Shown one piece after another: positions 33,755-45,400 of a stretch of DNA of 64,000 bases (positions are counted from its first letter, which is position 1; each line of letters opens with the position of its first letter). A program made the translations under genes and the position numbers. The stretch spans positions 62,001 through 126,000 of the forward strand of contig NZ_REFV01000004.1 in NCBI RefSeq assembly GCF_003688895.1. The letters run 5' to 3'. Origin of the DNA: Dokdonia sinensis. GTDB taxonomy: Bacteria; Bacteroidota; Bacteroidia; Flavobacteriales; Flavobacteriaceae. The notes under the pieces were generated by a model. That model was not told the origin of the DNA. It did no database searches and saw only the letters and a list, made by a program, of their open reading frames with translations.

Positions 33755-34045
33755 TTACTTAGCAACAACTGTTTTATTGAGACTTTTAGTCATTTCTATT
33801 GAAATCGCAGAGCGTTCAAATTTAAGTTTGCCTGCTCCTGACTCAATAATACAGGTACCATCGTTATTCATAGTTACTACTTTACCGTGTAAGCCACTTT
33901 TAGTAACAACTTTTGCCCCCACTTTTAGACTTGCGTCAAATTCTTTTTCTTGCTTTATTTTCTTACGTTGTGGTAACACAATAAAGAAAATGATAAATAC
34001 TGCAAAGAGTAATATCGGGCCTGCAAGTTGTCCTAAGTCACCCAT
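33755..34045 (-). CDS. yajC: Preprotein translocase subunit YajC
   Basis: A 96-residue single-span membrane protein: LFAVFIIFFIVLPQRKKIKQ (about 12-31), then a soluble domain, KVGAKVVTKSGLHGKVVTMN. YajC associates with SecDF and assists Sec export. The family normally has about 100 residues, so this is complete. It is the last gene of the nusB-DUF1573-yajC run, 5 bp after DUF1573. Confidence 0.95.
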   Translation of the reverse strand: MGDLGQLAGPILLFAVFIIFFIVLPQRKKIKQEKEFDASLKVGAKVVTKSGLHGKVVTMNNDGTCIIESGAGKLKFERSAISIEMTKSLNKTVVAK

Positions 34046-34050
34046 AAGAA

Positions 34051-34509
34051 TTACTTAGTAGCTCCAGCTGGTGCAGCTACAAAAGCTTTGATACGGATAG
34101 TCTCCTTACCAGCTTCAGTATTTGCTTTTATAGTAACAGTTTTTGTTACTTGATTTGTTCCGCTTCCGTTATATTTTACAAGAAGCTCTCCAGTCTCACC
34201 TGGTGCAACAGGGTCCTTAGAATATTGAGGTACAGTACAACCACAAGAGCTTTTTGCATCTACTATCACTAAAGGAGCTTTTCCTGTGTTAGTAAACGTA
34301 AATTTGTGCTCTACTGCAGTTCCCTTGTCGATGTTTCCAAAATCAAATTCAGTCTCGTCAAATGACATTACTGGGTACTCCGTAGCTTTGGCATCACGAG
34401 CCGCTGCAACTTCAACATTCTCTTCTTTTACTTTGCTAGTTGCATCTTCCTTACAAGATGTAAAGATCATAGCAGAAAGTACACCTAGTACTAAAATACC
34501 TTTTTTCAT
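34051..34509 (-). CDS. DUF1573 lipoprotein
   Basis: A 152-residue lipoprotein: lipobox FTSC (mature Cys about 19), then one DUF1573 domain with FDFGNIDKGTAVEHKFTFTN and SSCGCTVPQYSKDPVAPGE. This is a beta-sandwich of the ASH type, with a conserved Cys-Gly-Cys. It is abundant in Bacteroidota, probably periplasmic, and of unknown role. It is part of the nusB operon. Confidence 0.92.
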   Translation of the reverse strand: MKKGILVLGVLSAMIFTSCKEDATSKVKEENVEVAAARDAKATEYPVMSFDETEFDFGNIDKGTAVEHKFTFTNTGKAPLVIVDAKSSCGCTVPQYSKDPVAPGETGELLVKYNGSGTNQVTKTVTIKANTEAGKETIRIKAFVAAPAGATK

Positions 34510-34553
34510 TGTTTATTTTTTTAAAAAATTAATGCACAAAAGTAATAAAAAAA

Positions 34554-35501
34554 TTATTCCTGCAACCCTCTTCCTGTTTTCTTTAACGTATCATCATTCT
34601 TGTATTGTTTTACAAGTTTATCTAGAATACCATTAATAAAAATGCTGCTTTTGGGTGTAGAATACTCTTTTGCAATCTCAAGATACTCATTTATTGTTGC
34701 CTTTACTGGTATTGATGGAAATTTTAAAAATTCACATAGCGCCATTTTTATAAGTACAAGATCTACATCTGCGATACGTTCTTTATCCCAGTTAGGAGTG
34801 TTTTCTGTAATCTCCTGTGTGAGAAAATCGTCATTTGCTACGGTTTTGGACAGTAATTCCTGTCCAAACTCTCGATCATCTTCATTTTTGTACAAATCTG
34901 GAAGTAAAGAGCTATCAGGTGTTGCGGCTTTAATTTTTTGCAATCTTCTAAGAACGGCCATATTTACAACAGGCAAATCATCTAGCCAGGTCAGACGCTT
35001 ATCTTCCAAATAGTCGTATAACTTATCGTTTGGAGCAAGAATATCTGTGTAAAATTTTATAACAAAAGCTCGATCTGTTTTAAATTTTTGTTCACTTTCA
35101 GACATATAGTCCTCATAAAGCTCGCTCTCTATTAGGGCGTTATAAATAACTGCTACATACTCATCATCCAATCGCCAGTTTTTGAGCTTACGTTTGTCTA
35201 ATGTTTCTTGTAATATTTTATTTTCAGCGAGTTTTAGAAGAACTTCGTTTTCGATAAATTTCTTATTCGGGTTGATATCTTCTTCGGTAGCAAGAATTTT
35301 TTTTGAGTGCATTTCTTGTTTTGCTTTCGCGAAAGCGTGTACCTCAACAATCATATCCAGCATCAAGAGATACAGATTGTAGATTTCCTTTATACTCTCT
35401 TCCAGAAATTTTTCTTCCTGGGGAAGTGAGCTTTCTGGGCGGCATCCCATTGCATAAATAGATTGCATTACCTTCACACGGATGTGGCGTCTGTTCAACA
35501 T
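34554..35501 (-). CDS. nusB: Transcription antitermination factor NusB, long Bacteroidetes form
   Basis: A 315-residue protein, roughly twice the usual 140 residues. The NusB helical domain is at the C-terminus (about 190-300: ANDDFLTQEITENTPNWDKE, DLVLIKMALCEFLKFPSIPV, INEYLEIAKEYSTPKSSIFI, NGILDKLVKQ). The N-terminal part begins LNRRHIRVKVMQSIYAM, a start typical of the Bacteroidetes form. NusB binds boxA RNA with NusE for rRNA antitermination. A palindrome copy (35323-35337) encodes AFAKA in the extension. A -7-like TATTTTTG lies upstream (complement 35557-35564). Confidence 0.92.
   Translation of the reverse strand: MLNRRHIRVKVMQSIYAMGCRPESSLPQEEKFLEESIKEIYNLYLLMLDMIVEVHAFAKAKQEMHSKKILATEEDINPNKKFIENEVLLKLAENKILQETLDKRKLKNWRLDDEYVAVIYNALIESELYEDYMSESEQKFKTDRAFVIKFYTDILAPNDKLYDYLEDKRLTWLDDLPVVNMAVLRRLQKIKAATPDSSLLPDLYKNEDDREFGQELLSKTVANDDFLTQEITENTPNWDKERIADVDLVLIKMALCEFLKFPSIPVKATINEYLEIAKEYSTPKSSIFINGILDKLVKQYKNDDTLKKTGRGLQE
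35323..35337. repeat. Dispersed palindrome inside nusB
   Basis: GCTTTCGCGAAAGCG, read Ala-Phe-Ala-Lys-Ala. Confidence 0.9.
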
Positions 35502-35616
35502 ATCACCAAAGAACTTTAAGAGTAAGACTTGCGTTTTAATTTATTTAAAACCACGGCAAAAATACTACTTTCTATGTAACCTGAATATTAAGTTTTAAAT
35601 TAAAAAAGCATAAAAA

Positions 35617-35638
35617 AAGCAGGAATAAATTCCTGCTT
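35617..35638 (-). terminator. Terminator of the amino-acid dehydrogenase gene
   Basis: AAGCAGGAA / TTCCTGCTT stem with a 4-base loop and a U run on the minus transcript. Confidence 0.8.
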
Positions 35639-35665
35639 GCTACTATTATAAAAAATTGAAATGTG

Positions 35666-36766
35666 CTACTTATTTGCTGCTTTGCGAGCAGCAATACGCT
35701 CAAGTGCAACTTCAAGAGCTGCTTGATGGGTAGTAATTCCTCGCATTTCGGAAGTGTTAAGAATTTCTAATGTTGTATCGTATATATTTTCTGTTTTGCG
35801 CATAATCTCGTGTCTATCATATTTTTCGAGTTCTGCATATACATTTATGATACCTCCTGCATTAATTAAAAAATCCGGAGCATATGTAATTCCTCTTTCT
35901 TGAAGTAGTAAAGCATGTTTATTCTCATCTGCTAGCTGATTATTTGCTGCTCCAGCCACAATTGTAGCATTGAGCTTATGAAATGTATCATCATTTATAG
36001 TTGCTCCTAATGCACAGGGTGCGTAAATATCTACATCTGCAATATATGGATCGTTACCTCTATATACTGTTGCGCCATACTTCTTGCTTACTTCTTCTAG
36101 TCGGGCTTCATTAATATCACTTATAATTACTTCACCACCTTCATTTGTAATATGCTCAACCAGCACTTCTCCTACGTGGCCTATTCCCTCGACTAGTACC
36201 TTCTTACCTTCTAAATTATTTGAACCATACGTAAATTGAGCTGCGGCTTTCATTCCCATAAAAACACCGTAGGCAGTTACGGGAGAAGGATTTCCAGCAC
36301 CACCCTTATCTTCAGATATTCCTGTGACATATGGAGTTACTGTTCTTACCAGGTCCATATCTGCGGTTTCCATACCTACATCTTCTGCTGTGATGTATTT
36401 ACCACTTAAGGAATGTACAAATTCTCCAAAACGTTTCATTAACTCTGGTGTCTTTTCGGATTTTGCATCTCCTATGATAACGGCTTTCCCGCCGCCCAAG
36501 TTTAATCCTGTAATAGCGGCTTTAAATGTCATTCCTCTGGAAAGTCGAAGTACGTCATTTAATGCATCCCACTCCGAGGCATAGTTCCACATTCTCGTTC
36601 CTCCTAATGCAGGTCCCAATACCGTATTGTGAATTCCTATGATAGCTTTTAATCCTGTATCTTTGTCATTGCAAAAAACGATTTGCTCGTGATCATTAAA
36701 GGAGGTCTGACCAAAAACTGGTGATGCTTTTTTAAGCTTGCCTGGAGAAAGAATATCTACCGTCAT
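35666..36766 (-). CDS. Glu/Leu/Phe/Val dehydrogenase (leucine-dehydrogenase type)
   Basis: A 366-residue NAD-dependent oxidative deaminase. It has an N-terminal dimerisation domain with the Gly-rich GPALGGTRMWNY and catalytic Lys region MTFKAAITGLNLGGGKAVI, then KYITAEDVGMETADMDLV. A Rossmann domain follows, KKVLVEGIGHVGEVLVEHI, ending with NNQLADENKHALL and YAPDFLINAGGIINVY. This length and the motifs fit leucine/valine dehydrogenases, which convert branched amino acids to 2-oxo acids plus ammonia. Single-gene transcript. Confidence 0.93.
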   Translation of the reverse strand: MTVDILSPGKLKKASPVFGQTSFNDHEQIVFCNDKDTGLKAIIGIHNTVLGPALGGTRMWNYASEWDALNDVLRLSRGMTFKAAITGLNLGGGKAVIIGDAKSEKTPELMKRFGEFVHSLSGKYITAEDVGMETADMDLVRTVTPYVTGISEDKGGAGNPSPVTAYGVFMGMKAAAQFTYGSNNLEGKKVLVEGIGHVGEVLVEHITNEGGEVIISDINEARLEEVSKKYGATVYRGNDPYIADVDIYAPCALGATINDDTFHKLNATIVAGAANNQLADENKHALLLQERGITYAPDFLINAGGIINVYAELEKYDRHEIMRKTENIYDTTLEILNTSEMRGITTHQAALEVALERIAARKAANK

Positions 36767-36901
36767 AGATTAATTTATGTTAAGAGTTAATTTTCGACTT
36801 TATGATTTTACGGCACTAAAATAATGAATTATTCAATTTACAACGTTATAGCGTGTGCAAATTGCGAATTTGTTAATAAATCCAATTTTTAAAATAGTTT
36901 A

Positions 36902-38656
36902 ATGAAAGCACTTAAGTCGCTCAATAAATATTTCTTACGATATAAATGGCGCCTTATTCTAGGCTTTTTTATTGTCATTGCGGCACGCGTTTTTGCGGTA
37001 GCAAATGTCAATTTTATAGGAAAAATTGTAGATGTTGTTCGTTCCTATTTAAAAGGAGATATTACCCAAGACCTTTTAAAAAGCGGACTTCTAAAATATT
37101 TACTTTTTCTTCTAGGGGCTACTGCCCTATCTGGACTTTTTACCTTCCTTATGCGACAAATGATTATAGTGGTGTCTCGATTTATCGAAGCAGATCTTAA
37201 AGACGATGTTTATGCACAATATCAACGTCTTTCCTTAGGGTTTTACAAGAAGAATCGTACGGGAGACTTGATGAACAGAATTTCTGAAGACGTGAGTAAA
37301 GTAAGAATGTATGTGGGTCCTGCAATTATGTACTTACTCAATGCGATCGTACTTTTTGCAACAGTAATACCCTATATGTATGTCACTGCACCCAGTCTTA
37401 CACTATATACGCTAATACCACTTCCCGTTCTATCCCTTGCAATTTATAAATTGAGTAGAGAGATTCATAAACGCAGTACTATTGTTCAGGAATATCTTTC
37501 TAAGCTTACGACCTTTACTCAAGAATCCTTTAGTGGTATCGCAGTTATTAAATCCTACACTATGGAGGGTCAGGTGTATGGAAATTTTGCACAGTTGAGT
37601 GAAGATAGTAAGGGTAAGAATCTAGATTTAGTAAAAGTTCAGGCCTTCTTTTTTCCGCTTATGGTTGGGTTGATAGGCGCTAGTAACCTACTCGTAGTTT
37701 TTATAGGAGGGAAACAATATCTGGATGGCACTATTACAGAGTTAGGAACGCTGGTAGAGTTTATCATGTTTGTAAATATGCTCACGTGGCCTGTAGCTAC
37801 AGTGGGTTGGGTAACCTCAATTATTAAGGCTGCCGAAGCTTCTCAAATAAGAATCAATGAGTTTCTGGATGTGCAACCTGAGATCCAAAATCATATAGAA
37901 GTTGCAACTCCCATACAAGGAGACATTACTTTCAAGGACGTAACCTTCACCTACGATGATACGAACATCACGGCACTTAAAAATGTAAGCTTTGAAGTTA
38001 AGAACGGTCAGACACTGGCTATTATAGGTCGCACAGGTTCTGGAAAATCTACAATTCTTGAACTTATCGGTAGATTATATGATGTGACTTCGGGTAAGAT
38101 TATGGTAGATGGTACAACGATTACTCAGGTAAATTTAAACAGTTTACGTTCCAGCATAGGGTATGTGCCGCAGGATGCTTTTCTCTTTAGTGATTCGATA
38201 AAAGAAAATATTAAATTTGGAGCCACAGAAGCTACGGATGAAGAGGTTACCGCTTTCGCGAAAGCGGCCTCCGTACACCATAACATCATAGATTTTAAGA
38301 ATGGTTACGATACAGTCCTGGGAGAGCGAGGCATCACTTTATCCGGAGGTCAAAAACAGCGCGTATCCATTGCCAGGGCACTTATAGGTAATCCAAAAAT
38401 TATGCTCTTAGATGATAGCTTAAGTGCCGTAGATACGGAAACAGAGGAAGAAATACTTACGAATCTGGCAAAAATTGCCGCGCATACGACTACCATAATC
38501 GTGAGTCATCGCATCTCTTCTGCAAAAAATGCTGACCATATCATCATCCTAGATGAAGGTCGCATCACACAGCAAGGCACTCATAATCAGCTCGTAGCAC
38601 AAGACGGTTACTACAAGGAACTTTATAAGAAACAAATGGATGAGAAAGAAAGTTAA
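36902..38656 (+). CDS. ABC-type exporter, fused permease and ATPase
   Basis: A 584-residue half-transporter: six transmembrane helices in residues 15-310, then the nucleotide-binding domain with Walker A GRTGSGKST, Q-loop YVPQDAFLF, signature LSGGQKQRVSIARAL, Walker B IMLLDDSLSAVD and switch His in VSHR. The residue after the Walker B Asp is Asp, not the usual catalytic Glu; this is seen in a recurrent subset of exporters and may slow hydrolysis. A palindrome copy (38251-38266) encodes AFAKAAS before the helical subdomain, without changing its length. MsbA-like; substrate unknown. Confidence 0.92.
   Translation: MKALKSLNKYFLRYKWRLILGFFIVIAARVFAVANVNFIGKIVDVVRSYLKGDITQDLLKSGLLKYLLFLLGATALSGLFTFLMRQMIIVVSRFIEADLKDDVYAQYQRLSLGFYKKNRTGDLMNRISEDVSKVRMYVGPAIMYLLNAIVLFATVIPYMYVTAPSLTLYTLIPLPVLSLAIYKLSREIHKRSTIVQEYLSKLTTFTQESFSGIAVIKSYTMEGQVYGNFAQLSEDSKGKNLDLVKVQAFFFPLMVGLIGASNLLVVFIGGKQYLDGTITELGTLVEFIMFVNMLTWPVATVGWVTSIIKAAEASQIRINEFLDVQPEIQNHIEVATPIQGDITFKDVTFTYDDTNITALKNVSFEVKNGQTLAIIGRTGSGKSTILELIGRLYDVTSGKIMVDGTTITQVNLNSLRSSIGYVPQDAFLFSDSIKENIKFGATEATDEEVTAFAKAASVHHNIIDFKNGYDTVLGERGITLSGGQKQRVSIARALIGNPKIMLLDDSLSAVDTETEEEILTNLAKIAAHTTTIIVSHRISSAKNADHIIILDEGRITQQGTHNQLVAQDGYYKELYKKQMDEKES
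38251..38266. repeat. Dispersed palindrome inside the ABC exporter gene
   Basis: CGCTTTCGCGAAAGCG, read AFAKA on the plus strand. Because the motif is palindromic, gene orientation does not alter the reading. Confidence 0.9.
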
Positions 38657-38733
38657 AAAATAATTGGGCAATACTCATTTTTTTACCATTTTTGAGCAAC
38701 TAATTAAATTTAAACTAAAACGAAAGATTGACT

Positions 38734-39126
38734 ATGAGTGATTACGGAACGCGTGAGAATGAGGAGATATACTCTAAGGTACTGAGAGCAGGAAGACGCA
38801 CCTATTTTTTTGATGTACGCTCAACTAAGGCGGGAGACTATTACCTAACGATAACTGAGAGCAAGAAGTTTACAAATGACGATGGATCTTTTCACTTTAA
38901 GAAACATAAGATTTACTTATATAAAGAAGATTTTGAAGGATTTGAAGAAATCTTAAAGGAAATGACCGGTTACATTCTAGACGAAAAAGGTAGCGAGGTC
39001 ATAAGCGATCGCCACCAAGCAGACTATACAAGACCAGAAACAAACGACCAAGCGCCGAGCACTGAAGAAACTGCAGAGGCTCCAACAGCAGAGAAATTTA
39101 CAGACGTAAGCTTTGATGACATATAA
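38734..39126 (+). CDS. PUR-domain (DUF3276) nucleic-acid-binding protein
   Basis: Starts at the ATG at 38734 (130 residues, MSDYGTRENEEIYSKVLRAG); a TTG two codons earlier is less likely. Residues 10-80 form one PUR repeat: RRTYFFDVRSTKAGDYYLTI, TESKKF, HKIYLYKEDFEGF. Bacterial PUR proteins bind single-stranded DNA or RNA. The C-terminal 40 residues are acidic and disordered. Closed by a strong terminator. Confidence 0.9.
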   Translation: MSDYGTRENEEIYSKVLRAGRRTYFFDVRSTKAGDYYLTITESKKFTNDDGSFHFKKHKIYLYKEDFEGFEEILKEMTGYILDEKGSEVISDRHQADYTRPETNDQAPSTEETAEAPTAEKFTDVSFDDI

Positions 39127-39144
39127 ATTATTATAATCACAGTA

Positions 39145-39179
39145 AAAAAGCCGTTTCAGCATTTCTGAAACGGCTTTTT
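39145..39179. terminator. Bidirectional terminator
   Basis: AAAAAGCCGTTTCAG / CTGAAACGGCTTTTT, 15-bp stem with a 5-base loop, between the convergent PUR gene and sugar kinase gene. Confidence 0.9.
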
Positions 39180-39201
39180 ATTTTTATGATTTTCTTCTAC
39201 A

Positions 39202-40065
39202 TCATTTCTGCAAAATGTATCCTTTGTGATGTGCCACAAGGCCATCTATAGGTCTTTTCAACACTTTACCAATCTTGAGTTCGTAGTCCTCAAGAACAGC
39301 TTTTAATTCCTTTTTTAGATAAAAAGCAATAGAGCCCACAAAATGAACAGGCACTTCACGAGCATCGTCAAATTGCAAGACCTGATTCTCAATAAACAGC
39401 GACAACCCTCTTTTGATTAATCCTTGACAATACTCTTCATCCTTATTCTCTATAAGAAAACGAGCAAAAGTCGCCAGATATGTGTTAGGATTTGGATTTT
39501 TATACAAATGATTTTTTACAGTTTCCGAACTTAAGTCATACGCCTTACCAAACTTCTCAGCCAGAGCTTTAGGAAATTTGTTAAAATGATAATCTCTTAT
39601 GAGCTGGCGTCCAAAGTAATTTCCACTCGCATCATCCATTAAGATATATCCTAGCGAAATAACGCGTTGATCTATTTCTTTACCATCATAATAGCTACAA
39701 TTAGATCCTGTACCAAGAATACACACTATAGAAGGTGTATCATTCTGGGCAACTGCGTATATAGCGGCGTAGGTATCCTCTTTTACTACAATTTCGTCTG
39801 CAAGTGAAAAGAAATCATCAAAAACTTCTTTTATAAGCTTGCGAGGTTTTTCTACCCCGCAACCAGCACCGTAGAAATAAAGCTTTTTTACTTCCTGCCT
39901 GTGTTTATAAAGTTCAAAATTATTGATGATGCGCTCGCGCAAGATTTCTTGAGATAAGACCTGTGGATTTAGACCTAGTGTCTGGGTTTGAAAAAGTTCA
40001 TTCCCGTCGTCAGACAAGGCGATCCAGTCGGTCTTAGTGGAGCCACTATCAACAATTAATATCAT
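39202..40065 (-). CDS. N-acetylglucosamine kinase-like (BadF/BadG ATPase family)
   Basis: Starts at the Met of MILIVDSGSTKTDWIALSDD (40065; 287 residues); the earlier in-frame Met lies in a region holding palindrome relics. The N-terminal phosphate-binding DSGSTKTDW and the central CILGTGSNCSYYDG, then GYILMDDASGNYFGRQLI, match the BadF/BadG/BcrA/BcrD ATPase family, which in this context includes N-acetylglucosamine kinases. It lies 3' of gapA and pfkA on the same strand, so a sugar-phosphate role fits; the exact sugar is inferred. Confidence 0.82.
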   Translation of the reverse strand: MILIVDSGSTKTDWIALSDDGNELFQTQTLGLNPQVLSQEILRERIINNFELYKHRQEVKKLYFYGAGCGVEKPRKLIKEVFDDFFSLADEIVVKEDTYAAIYAVAQNDTPSIVCILGTGSNCSYYDGKEIDQRVISLGYILMDDASGNYFGRQLIRDYHFNKFPKALAEKFGKAYDLSSETVKNHLYKNPNPNTYLATFARFLIENKDEEYCQGLIKRGLSLFIENQVLQFDDAREVPVHFVGSIAFYLKKELKAVLEDYELKIGKVLKRPIDGLVAHHKGYILQK

Positions 40066-40094
40066 CTCTAAAAGGTGTGAATTAGATGTATAAA

Positions 40095-40111
40095 TACGCT
40101 TAAGCGAAAGC
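40095..40111. repeat. Diverged palindrome copy
   Basis: TACGCTTAAGCGAAAGC: right arm intact and centre altered, 12 bases from a good copy at 40123. Confidence 0.6.
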
Positions 40112-40122
40112 AATCTATTCAG

Positions 40123-40141
40123 ACGTTTTCGCGAAAGCGTA
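40123..40141. repeat. Dispersed palindrome, 3' of gapA
   Basis: ACGTTTTCGCGAAAGCGTA followed by A bases; 12 bases from the gapA stop codon. Confidence 0.85.
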
Positions 40142-40153
40142 AAAAATCAAATA

Positions 40154-42161
<2,008 letters not shown>

Positions 42162-42235
42162 TCAATCTCCAATTGTTGTTAAAATTAGGAAACTAAATCT
42201 AGATAATTCAAGTATTAACGGGCTTTTTAGACGGA

Positions 42236-42265
42236 TTGTCAATTTCAAACGTTTTCGTTTGACAA
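42236..42265. promoter_or_regulatory. Candidate operator upstream of pfkA
   Basis: CAAACG-TTTT-CGTTTG (42246-42261) nested in TTGTCAA / TTGACAA arms. It could be a repressor site for the glycolytic operon or a weak hairpin; not proven. Confidence 0.35.
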
Positions 42266-42339
42266 CTTTTTTCTCTATGTCGCTCTAGAAACTGAAAAAC
42301 AGGAATGAAATTAAGAAATATTAGGTTTTGGGGAGTGGT

Positions 42340-42357
42340 TACGCTTTCGCGAAAGCG
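42340..42357. repeat. Dispersed palindrome, intergenic
   Basis: TACGCTTTCGCGAAAGCG in the gap between tamB and pfkA. Confidence 0.9.
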
Positions 42358-42412
42358 GACAATGCTACCTTTAGAAAAAGCTTATGCCGTCACCCACATT
42401 TTCGCCGAAAGG

Positions 42413-45400
42413 CTAGTTCTTAAAAGTTACACCGTCTGGGCCGATTTTCTCATTTTCTGAAGGCCTCTCACGGAGTTCATTTTCGACGCTCTTGTTCTTT
42501 CCTTTAAAGATTTTATTGATGAGTTCCTTAAAGGTATTAAAATCAACCGAATAGGAAATACCTGCGCCTTGCGTATAGCCTTCGGTCTCACCTATGAATT
42601 GAATATCACTCTGACGATTAAAGACCTTTGCTCGTAATGTTCCATCCTCATTAAGTAAGAAATCTACCTCGACATCTCCCACAATGACCGATTCACTCAC
42701 GCCGCCTGTAGGCACCCCAACTTTACCGTTTATAAGCACTCGATTAGAAATTTGAGTAGATAATGTAAACCCGACACGGCCAGCACTCTGCCGGTTAGGA
42801 TCACGGTCTGCAGCGACGATGTCTACACCCACGTCAAAAACTTCGCCATTATTATTAAATAATATCCCACTTAATATAGAGGAGCCGGTTTCAAAAGCGT
42901 TATTTACTAATGCGGCATTGCTCACATTACTTACAGATGCCCCACTCAAAAATGAACTTTGTGATACCAATGAAATAGCATTAAGTTCTCTTGTATTCCT
43001 ATCCTGTAATAAAAACTCTAACTCTGATGTCACCGTACTACCAGAATTAGGAAAATTAATATCAAAGTCGATGTCAGGCTGTATGAGCTCACCATTAAGA
43101 TTAATAACAACCTCAACAGGAATCTTTCTGTTAACTGAGGATGTCTCCAGTAATATAGATGGATTTGCATTAGTACGATACACGGCTTTTACATCTAGTA
43201 ATGCTCGCTCAGGATTGCCATCCCAGCGAATGTTTCCCAAAGGTTCTACATCAAATTGCTTAGAAACCAAGCCTCCATATTTAAAAAAGAATTTGCCTTC
43301 ATAGGCCACAAAATCTCCCCACATATTGAACTTTCCATTGGTATTTATTTCCATATAGATTGTTCCTGCACCCCGACCAGTAAGGTAACTACCGTTTACT
43401 TTGTCTACTACAATTTCAATAAGTGCATCGTCATCTATGTCTAGGTCAAAATTGAGTTCTAATCCATTATCGCGTGCCGTCTGTACTACTTCACCGTTTA
43501 TTTTTGCCTCTTTTTCTTCAGGACTTAGGAAATGTATGTAAGAGTTATCTCCTATTGCTTCTGAGTCATCTATGGGAACGTAGAATTTAGTTCCTTTTTC
43601 AGTCTCGGCTGTAACATCTATGACGAGATTATCAGTAGGTCCTTTTAGAGAAGCACTACCGGCTATAAAACCTGTCCCATAGTATAATGCCTCTAATTCC
43701 TCTTTTGTATCGAGTACTAAGAGTCTATCTGTACTAATGCCTAAGTCTAACTTCCAGTCAGAAAATGAAGTGTGAGATATGGAGCCATCTAAAATACCAC
43801 GGGTCTTGTACTTTATATCTTCTAAGTCTACCGCTTTAAATATAAATTTTTGCTTGCTCAATCCTATGTTTGATGTACCTGCAAAATCATAATCTGTATT
43901 AAGATATGGGATTTTTAACCCTGCATTTTCTAGTGTAAGGTTTCCATTAATATCTGGATTTTTGTAATCGCCTTTTACAATAGCATTACCACTTGCAAGT
44001 CCCCTGATATTTGTAATCACATCTCCTCCCAAAGCATTAAAAGGACTTAAATCAAAATCTTTTAATGCAACATCAAGATTTATTGTAGAATAGCTACTCA
44101 CATTAATTGTCCCTGTGGCACTTAATGATTTTAACTTATCATTTTTGAGAACAGTCCTTACATCATAACTGGAAAGCGATGTATCTCCCTCTACTTTGAG
44201 ATCTAAAATTCCTAAGATGGTTCCATTTACACCAATGTTATCTACAATTATTGAGGAATTAGGGTAGTAAGCTCCATTTTTTTGAAGTAAATCTAGTTTA
44301 CCATTTACGCGACCTTCAAGGTCAATGTTCTCAATTTCAGGAGTGATTTTTTTGAGATCGACGTTTGTAAACTTAGCCTCAATGTTCTTATAAGTAGAAT
44401 CTCGCAACTGCCCCTTTAACGCTATACGTTCATCTTTATGGCTGAGCACCAATGTTTTGATATCAACATCCTTAAAGTTATTATCAAAGACGACGCTATT
44501 ATTCTTATCGTTTGCCTCGTTTATAAACCACTCATTATTCTTAAACTCGATTTCTGACTTCTTAAATCCTAGCACAGAATTACCATCTGCATTAATGGTA
44601 TGATATAAGGAGAGATTAAATGCATCGTCATTGCGCTTCCCTCCTGTAAATTCTGAACGCATAAACAGCGTGTCTTTAAGCGTCACATTAATGAGGTTAA
44701 AATCTGAGACGGCATAAAAACCAGCGTCTATACTATCTGCAGCAACGTAGGTGTTAAAGAGCGGGTTCTTATTATCTACTTTTACTTCTATGGCCTGCGC
44801 CATTCGTCCGAAGGCTTCAATCTTTGGCGACTTGAAAGTAAGTTTAAACTCAGAGTCGTTTGAAACGACACTACCACGAATGATGGTTTCTGGTTCAAAC
44901 TCTATTTCTGGAACAAAAACCTCAACAATTTTATTCTTTATATCAAAGTCAAAATCCATATACTGACCTTCTGTGGTAATTTCTGGCTGATAGTTTGTAT
45001 ATAGACTTCCGATAGCATTTTTAAAAAGCGGAACAACCTCTCTAAAATCCCAGACACCCGTTACTGTCCCACTAACAATATCTGGAGAATTTATCTCTAT
45101 AGTTCTAACGCGTTTATCATCAAAGACAGACGTAATTTCAAAATCTTTAAACTCATATGTAGCATTAATGTTCTGAAAACTTGCATCTGTAAATGAAATA
45201 CGCCCAAAGGCATCATCTATCCCAGTTCCCTTCATATCCATAAGCACCTCGCCCTTAAGAATAGCAACACTATCTTTAACAAGGTTGAGCGCATTTAAAT
45301 CTGCATAAGAAATGTCTGCAGTAAAATCATAATTATTTACAGCTTTAGTCACATCAATTAGTCCTTGAAGATCTGCATTGAGATTTTTATCCTTGACAAA

